From assembly GCA_949825045.1 (NCBI GenBank), contig OX463820.1, positions 3,732,501 through 3,796,500 on the forward strand: a stretch of DNA of 64,000 bases. Direction: 5' to 3'. Made by a program: the position numbers and the translations under genes. Each line of letters starts with the position of its first letter. Positions within the stretch are counted from its first letter, which is position 1. Shown here piece by piece: positions 57,649 through 64,000 of this stretch. Origin of the DNA: Argyresthia goedartella (Eukaryota; Arthropoda; Insecta; Lepidoptera; Argyresthiidae). A model generated the notes under the pieces. It was not told where the DNA came from and did not search any database. It worked only from the letters and a program-made list of their open reading frames with translations.

Positions 57649-58015
57649 AAATATAGGTAGTAGGTATGTATTTATTAGTATATTTATTTAAAAATTATAT
57701 ATATTTATAAAGTATTTATGTTTAGCATGTACGAGTATATTATATGATATTTATGTAAGCCCTCGTATATTTAGTTAATATTGTTTTATATTAGTTATTT
57801 AGATATAACATATATCTAACCATATGTTAGTTATTTAGATATGTACTAAATTATATTGTTGTACACATTGTCACCCCTGCTCAGCAATCGACCATTCCCA
57901 TCCTAATTTGGTTTGCTGGAAGAGATCTCTTATTAGTGATAAGCTCGCCTTTGTACACTATTTTTATGTAAGTCTTGTTGTCCATATATTAGTTGTGTGC
58001 AATAAAGAAATTATG
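57649..58015 (+). other. 3' UTR of the preceding LINE
   Basis: AT-rich, ending with TTTGCTGGAAGAGATCTCTT, AAGCTCGCCTTTGTACAC and GTGTGCAATAAAGAAATTAT. This resembles a 3' end I recognise from many lepidopteran LINE copies. It abuts the next LINE at 58016. Confidence 0.6.
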
Positions 58016-59531
58016 AATTATGAAATTATGTATCGAAATCGCTGTCCCTTTGACCCATATCTTCAATATCAGTCTCTCAACGGGCATATTCCCACAGACA
58101 TGGAAGCTGGCACAAGTCGTTCCGATATTCAAAAGTGGCAATAAGAAATCTCCAGAAAACTACAGACCCATATCACTCCTCGGAATATTCTCAAAAATTC
58201 TCGAAAAAGTTGTGGACAGGCGTTTAGTGTCCTATCTTGAGAAATATCGGCTGATTTCGGAGAAACAATTTGGTTTCAGAAAGGAAATTTCCACTGACTA
58301 TGCCGTCGGGACTCTGATTAACCAGGTTTCTTCTTACTCTTTTTCCTGAGTCAAGACTCAGGGAAAAAGTGTGTTGGGGTATTTCTGGATCTCGCGAAGG
58401 TCTTTGATACCGTATCTATACCCTTGCTACTCAAAAAACTTGAAACCAAAGGATTCCGAGGGCTGACTCTCGATTGGTTCAGAAGCTACCTCATAAACAG
58501 AAGACAGCGCATCAAAATTGACAATAACATCAGCCGCGAGTTGCCAATTAATTTCGGCGTACCACAGGGAAGCGTGCTTCATCATATACATCAATGATAT
58601 CCCCCACCCTCTTCATCATATACATCAATGATATCCATAATGCTTCACCCCCAGACGCAAACATCCTCTGCTACGCTGACGACACCGTCGCCATTTTCAA
58701 TGCAGATACTTGGGAGGATGTTCTAAAAAAGGGAGAACTAGGATTGTCAAGTCTTGCTGAATGGCTGAACACCAATCTCCTTACACTTAACGGCCAAAAA
58801 ACAAAATATATGTGTTTCCACATACTCGAGCGTCAGAGTCTAACTTTTGTACTCGTATGCGGATTCACTCTTTCTGTAACCCGATGTCATGCAAGTGTGA
58901 GGAGATAGATCGTGCTGAAACCTTCAAATACTTGGGTGTCATCATCGACCAGAAACTTTCCTTTAAAGCGCATATCGCCGACACAGCTAAAAGAGTTAGG
59001 AAACTTATATATGTCATGCGTACGTTAGGTAACTCGGCCTGCAAGCGTGTCCTTCGGCTGGTCTATGTGGCTCTGTGCGACTCAATACTGAGCTACTGCA
59101 TAACAGTCTGGGGAGGATCTGGCGTGACTGCCATGCTGAAACTAGAGAGAGCGCAGCGATCGGTTATAAAAGTCATGCTTAAAAAAAAAACCAGATTACC
59201 CACTGCTGCTCTGTTTGCTGAAGCGGACCTACTCAGCGTACGGCAAATCTTTATTCTAAAAACCGTTACTCATATGCACGGTAAGACACTACACAGTATC
59301 AACTATGAAGACCTGTTGAATAAAAGAATCTTCCGTGTTCCGCATACGGCAGCCAAAACATCATTTGCCCGTCGTCTCCCCAACTTCATGATGCCTTACG
59401 TCTACAATAAAGTTCTCAGACACTGCGACATAAAGCACTGTACAGTGAGAGCTTCTAAGCTCGTTATACTAAAGTGGTTGAAATCGCTTACATATCAAGA
59501 AACAGAAGATTTCCTGGATATAATCATATAA
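58016..59531 (+). pseudogene. 5'-truncated LINE reverse transcriptase
   Basis: The frame enters RT at FNISLSTGIFPQTWK, NYRPISLLGIFSK and FGFRKEISTDYAV, shifts near 58345, and continues with CVGVFLDLAKVFDTVSIPLL, WFRSYLINRRQRIKI and GVPQGS. It then passes a 25-bp duplication to FIIYINDI and CYADDTVAIF. A further shift near 58815-58880 leads to the tail (ETFKYLGVIIDQKLSFKAHI, ERAQRSVIKVMLKK, FMMPYVYNKVL) ending at 59531. Same family as the minus fragment at 40346-41045. Catalytic Asp residues are present, but the frame is broken at least twice. Confidence 0.8.
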
Positions 59532-59855
59532 TCCTGTCCCTCCTTTCCCTTTATTAAATTTATGTATTTCTTTCCAATTTTATAAAATTCTTGATTTAAA
59601 TTATTTATTAATAAGCTTAATTTAATATCTGCTAAACAGTAAGTAGTTTATATAAACTCATGCCGTCAGTCAATGCTTTGTTGTATACCTATGTCAAAGA
59701 ACTGGGCTCTCACGACACAGGTCTAACCTAGTGTGAGGCCACCGGTAATCTTTACTACCTTTTTGATTCCTTAGAAACTACTTATTTTATTATGTGAATC
59801 TGTAAACTCTTTTGTGAAATATATCATTATCTTATCTTATCTATCTTACAATAAT
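59532..59855 (+). other. 3' UTR and tail of the LINE at 58016
   Basis: GGCTCTCACGACACAGGTCT, AACCTAGTGTGAGGCCACC and a tail of ATCTTATCTTATCTATCTTA. The CACGACACAGG...CTAGTGTG(A)GGCC phrase is the one that ends the SINEs at 11245, 12801 and 26220, which suggests that those SINEs use this LINE's reverse transcriptase. Confidence 0.6.
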
Positions 59856-60559
59856 GTTGCTAGCTAAAGTACTAAAAATGGTCATAGTGCTAAGTTTATT
59901 CCAATCATAAACATTAATTCAACTGTGGTAACTATGAAAATCGCTAACATTCGGCCATCCTGACTTATGTTCTGTCCTCAGACAGACCTCAGACTTTGAA
60001 AATCGCTTACATGTATTACAACAATTAATTATTTAAAATTATTTGATATTTATGTTATTTTACTTTATTTGTATTTATTTAGATTTTTTATTATGTAGGT
60101 TTAGGTATGTAGTATATTATTGGGATATGCTACTCCGCTTCGGGCTTTACGGTCGAGAAAAAAATGGCAAAAAAACTCAGGCCAGCCCAATAACTTTTGC
60201 TAGTTTAGTTAGTAATCAATTGTAGAAGGTTCATTCACATAATACAAAGTGTGATATGTATATAGCTAACATTCAGTCATTCAGACCGCTAGTTTATCCT
60301 CGTTTAATAAGCACAATTTAGGAGAGAACATCAAAATACAAATTATTCCAGTTAAGAGTAGAATACAGACATATTAAACTTTACAAAACTTCCTTCAGTT
60401 TTCACTTTTACATTTCACTTTACACATTTTTCTTTAATTCCCTCTTTGGACTTTTCACTTTTACTTTTCACTCTACTTTTTACTTTTACATTACTTTTCA
60501 CTTTTTGCGGCTCGGCCATTCTGATAGATCACAAGACCTCATGTGCAGCGACAGCCTGT
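59856..60559. other. No gene; CTTTTCA-rich tract before the minisatellite
   Basis: AT-rich DNA ending in a pyrimidine-rich tract (about 60395-60510) of TTTTCACTTTTAC-type repeats, directly left of the minisatellite. Confidence 0.5.
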
Positions 60560-62071
60560 CACGACTTGCTTTTTTGCATCGGGATCAGACTTCTCGTAGC
60601 CCGCCACGACTGCACTCTCGCATCGTGGTCAGACTTCTCGTAGCCCGCCACGACTGCACTCTCTCGCATGGTGGTCAGACTTCTCTCAGCCCGCCACGAC
60701 TGCACTCTCTCGCATGGTGGTCAGACTTCTCTCAGCCCGCCACGACTGTGCTATCTCGCATCGTGGTCAGACTTCTCGTAGCCCGCCACGACTGCACTCT
60801 CTCGCATGGTGTCAGAATTCTCTCAACCCGCCGCGACTGCGCTCTCGCATCGTGGTCAGACTTCTCGTAGCCCGCCACGACTGCAGTCTCTCGCATGGTG
60901 GTCAGACTTCTCTCAGCCCGCCACGACTGCACTCTCTCGCATGGTGGTCAGACTTCTCTCAGCCCGCCACGACTGCACTCTCTCGCATGGTGGTCAGACT
61001 TCTCTCAGCCCGCCACGACTGTGCTATCTCGCATCGTGGTCAGATTTCTCGTAGCCCGCCACGACTGCACTCTCTCGCATGGTGGTCAGACTTCTCTCAG
61101 CCCGCCAGGACTGCGCTCTGGCATGGTGGTCACACATCTCTCAGCCCGCCACGACTGTGCTATCTCGCATCGTGGTCAGACTTCTCGTAGCCCGCCACGA
61201 CTGCACTCTCTCGCATGGTGGTCAGACTTATCTCAGCCCGCCACGACTGCACTCTCTCGCATGGTGGTCAGACTTCTCTCAGCCCGCCACGGCTGTGCTA
61301 TCTCGCATGGTGGTCAGACTTCTCTCAGCCCGCCACGACTGCACTCTCTCGCATGGTGGTCAGACTTCTCGTAGCCCGCCACGACTGCACTCTCTCGTAT
61401 GGTGGTCAGACTTCTCTCAGCCCGCCACGACTGCACTCTCTCGTATGGTGGTCAGACTTCTCTCAGCCCGCCACGACTGTGCTATCTCGCATCGTGGTCA
61501 GACTTCTCGTAGCCCGTCATGACTGCGATCTCACATCATGATCAGACTTCTCTCAGTCCGCCACGACTGCGCTCTCGCATCGTGGTCAGACTTCTCTTAG
61601 CCCACCACGACTGCGCTCTTGCATCCTGGTCAGAGTTCTCTTAGCCCACCACGACTGCGCTCTCGAATCGTGGTCAGAGTTCTCTTAGCCGGCATGACTG
61701 CGCTCTCACATCGTGATCAATTTCTCTCAGCCCGCCACGACTGCACTCTCGCATCGTGGTCAGAGTTCTCTTAGCCGGCATGACTGCGCTCCCACATCGT
61801 GGTCAGAGTTCTCTTAGCCCACCACGACTGCGCTCTTGCATCCTGGTCAGAGATCTCTTAGCCCACCACGACTGCGCTCTCGCATCGTGGTCAGAATTCT
61901 CTTAGCCCACCACGACTGCGCTCTTGCATCCTGGTCAGAGATCTCTTAGCCCACCACGACTGCGCTCTCGCATCGAGGTCAACCTTCTCTTAGCCTGTCA
62001 TGGCTACGCTCTCATATCATGATCAGACTTATATCATCCCGCCACGACTGCGCTCTCTCGCATCGTGTACA
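60560..62071 (+). repeat. 46/44-bp minisatellite array (~34 units)
   Basis: Unit core CACGACTGCACTCTCTCGCA, then TGGTGGTCAGACTTCTCTCA and GCCCGC. Units from ~60648 to ~61515 are mostly 46 bp and very similar. Variant units with GTGCTATCTC and CTCGTAGCC recur about every third unit. From ~61516 to 62071 units are mostly 44 bp (one CT dinucleotide shorter) and more diverged. Since 46 leaves a remainder of 1 on division by 3 and the unit lacks stops in all three plus phases, long overlapping frames of a Ser/Arg/Trp-rich repeat peptide appear. They are artefacts of the repeat, not genes. Confidence 0.95.
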
Positions 62072-63570
62072 GTTACCTGAAACAGAAATAAACAAAAAGA
62101 GAGTATATTTCTTTAGACTCCCAAGTTTATCTAAGAAAATCTAGGTAAACACTGATTGAACCAGAATATCATCATTAAAACTATGCTCTCAATCCAGTCT
62201 GATATTGAATGAAAGTTTCTCTTTGGACGGGTATTTTTTTTTTTGTTGGAGGGGAAAAAAATGGAATTACCCATGCCCAGGAGTCAGACCTCCCTGCTAT
62301 GTCCGGGTCCCCACATATTGAGCGGGCATCAGCTCGTGTGGTATACGGACTAAAAACAACCCCTTTGTTTTTACAGTTGTCCTCAAGTTGTCTTAGTAAG
62401 AATTAACTGTGAGCCATGGCCTCGGTATATGCTGAAGGCTTTCTACCTGCATTTTGCCCTTTTGGGCGATATATATGTGTATATGATATATATGGGAGGA
62501 GTTTGCCTGCTTACCCGATTTTATGAGCGGGCATCAGCTCATAGTCAACGGGCATGATAGCGGCATGTTAGGGGGGCAGATAGCCCCCGCTACTAAGAGG
62601 TGGTTATATATAATTTTTGAGACCTATCCTAATCCTAAACTACTTTATATTTGGGTCATTTAGGGGGGCTCTGACCTCAGTCCGGGAGGTTTAAAGGGGC
62701 AGGGGGAGATTGTGTGTTCGTCGAATCAAGACGGCGATCTCTTTCAATCCAAATTTGGTATCTGAGACGCTGTAGTGCTTCGGGAACCTTTGGACGGGTC
62801 TCCTTAGCGGGCCCATAAGACAGGAGATCTAATTCCTCGCCGTGAGAGTTCTTTAAGGACGATGATGCATCGCGCTCTTGTCTTAATAACTAAAATACCT
62901 GGTGTGTATGTCCTGCGGTGGTGAGGACCTCCTTCCCAGCAAGGTACCGGGCGCGCGACTCGGTATAAGTACCAGTTCTTCGGTGAAAGATCATATTTTT
63001 TCATCCACCCCTCAACAGCGCGGAGGCTAGTTTGCAGTTTAGCCGGCTAATTTTGAAATCATTCGTTAGCGGAGGTTTAAGGCTAATCTTAACAGTAGCC
63101 GGCTAAACTTAAGTTTAGTTTCACACCTAGCTTTAGCAGTAACATACATAAAAATACAAATTTGAATTATTTTTTATAAAGTAACATAATTATTTCAATT
63201 AAATAGTAGTATGTAAAATAAAATAGTATGGTCAGATAGTGAGAGGGTAGACCGACAGGATAACGTCTATAATATCGCTCCGTACAGTTTTATTTATAAA
63301 ATTAGTCCAAAGTGCACCAAATATACTAATTTTTATAGGAAGTGTAGCAGACCAATACATCTTCAAGTGTTCCGTAAAATATCAAACATTAATATCAGTT
63401 AAGCAGTAAAACCAGTGCAAAGTGTGACCAAATTCCGTTGAGTGCACAGACACAACATCGAAAATTTCTGCAAACACCTACATCAACGTTATATTATCGC
63501 ATCAAGCACTCCATAGAGTTGCATCAAGCATTCCATAGAGTATTCTAATTCCGCACTAGTTCGTAGTGTC
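62072..63570. other. Unclassified repeat-like region, no gene
   Basis: GAGCGGGCATCAGCTC occurs near 62319 and 62524 and can pair with itself (GAGC/GCTC). 62690-62960 is GC-richer. TAGCCGGCTA occurs near 63038 and 63091 within short inverted phrases. The 65- and 66-codon frames at 62209 and 62804 show no domain. Confidence 0.4.
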
Positions 63571-63650
63571 TTGATGGCTCACTGCGTTAACGTTTTGGTA
63601 TAATAGCTGAGCGCGCAATCGATCGCAGGTTCGATTCCTCAACCGCCGCA
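63571..63650 (+). mobile_element. tRNA-like SINE head
   Basis: TGGCTCACTGCG near 63575 is A-box-like and GGTTCGATTCC at 63628-63638 is a perfect B box, about 45 nt apart as in tRNA-derived promoters. Acceptor-stem pairing is absent, so it is not a tRNA gene. Confidence 0.5.
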
Positions 63651-64000
63651 TTCACCTTTTTTCCAATTTGTGTGTGCGCAGTGGCGCCCCCTGTAGCCTG
63701 GTACCACGAATTAACAGCAATTGGAGGATAGTGGTGTCACAGACGGAACTATATATCGTCGTTCGTGATCGAGTTCTGCAAAATCAATCAACGATCTACA
63801 GCTACACGAAGTGGCGCTGCCTAGCGACCTAACTTGGAAACTGTTAAGTCTTGTTAAGTCTTGCCTAAGATATCTTCCATACGGAGGCGACCTCTGGTGT
63901 TGGATTTGGGTACCTTAGATTGCTTTGTTAAGCCGACAGATGTCTTCATCTTCGCCATCCTCGGTAGGGGATGCCTCGATATCGAAGCAGGTGAAATGTT
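63651..64000 (+). other. Right edge; short open frame reaching the end
   Basis: No gene is certain. An ATG at 63941 opens a frame (MSSSSPSSVGDASIS) that runs off the window after 20 codons. GCGCAGTGGCGCCCCCTG near 63675 and the AAGTCTTGTTAAGTCTTG duplication near 63850 suggest the leader of a mobile element or an untranslated exon. Confidence 0.25.

Noticed and set aside
60505..61541. Long overlapping plus-strand frames encoding a Ser/Arg/Trp-rich repeat protein
   Set aside because: They are one 46-bp minisatellite read in all three phases. The frames have the same peptide shifted against itself, with no start context and no domain.
60560..62071. CRISPR-like array
   Set aside because: Units are contiguous repeats without unique spacers, in animal-type DNA with no cas genes.

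Overview
The window looks like AT-rich animal nuclear DNA, most probably from an insect and most likely a lepidopteran. There are no bacterial operons, phage genes or CRISPR arrays. Support comes from a seven-in-absentia (SIAH) E3 ligase with an uninterrupted coding region, several endonuclease/reverse-transcriptase (non-LTR) retrotransposons, a maT-type (DD37D) mariner relative, TA-flanked MITEs, and SINE-like repeats with tRNA-like heads and LINE-like tails of the kind common in moths and butterflies. The order-level guess rests on recalled repeat families, not on a search.

Layout. 1-8.8 kb: a minus-strand LINE with an open ORF1 (8304-7369) and an open ORF2 that runs off the left edge (1722-1). 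Between its ORFs sits a plus-strand CR1-like LINE (copy 1, to 6940). 8.8-16 kb: SINE-like copies, palindromes and a short tandem array. 17.1-22.4 kb: a dead maT transposon followed by two ~770-bp non-autonomous relatives in inverted orientation. 22.4-45 kb: a mosaic of MITEs, foldback elements, LINE 3' ends and transposase scraps, with one GC-rich island (33.0-33.75 kb) that may hold coding sequence. 45.85-46.70 kb: the SIAH/sina gene, the only clearly conserved host gene. 48-59.9 kb: a LINE graveyard, including CR1-like copy 2 (about 50.8-54.76 kb), nearly identical to copy 1 over most of its length. 60.56-62.07 kb: a 46/44-bp minisatellite. 62-64 kb: unclassified repeat-like DNA.

How the parts work together. 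The LINEs encode the usual retrotransposition set: an ORF1 nucleic-acid-binding protein, and an ORF2 with an apurinic-like endonuclease followed by reverse transcriptase. The CR1-like pair is the most interesting set. Their shared body (esterase-like domain, endonuclease, RT, 3' UTR) is joined in frame to different N-terminal modules: a coiled coil in copy 1 and a PHD-like C4HC3 zinc finger in copy 2. A stem-loop in the 3' UTR is shared, with an extra base pair, by a second dispersed LINE family, and may be the mark read by the reverse transcriptase.

Limits. Everything was read by eye. Identity levels, family names and element ends marked approximate need alignment. Most long open frames outside the listed genes are chance or repeat-derived.
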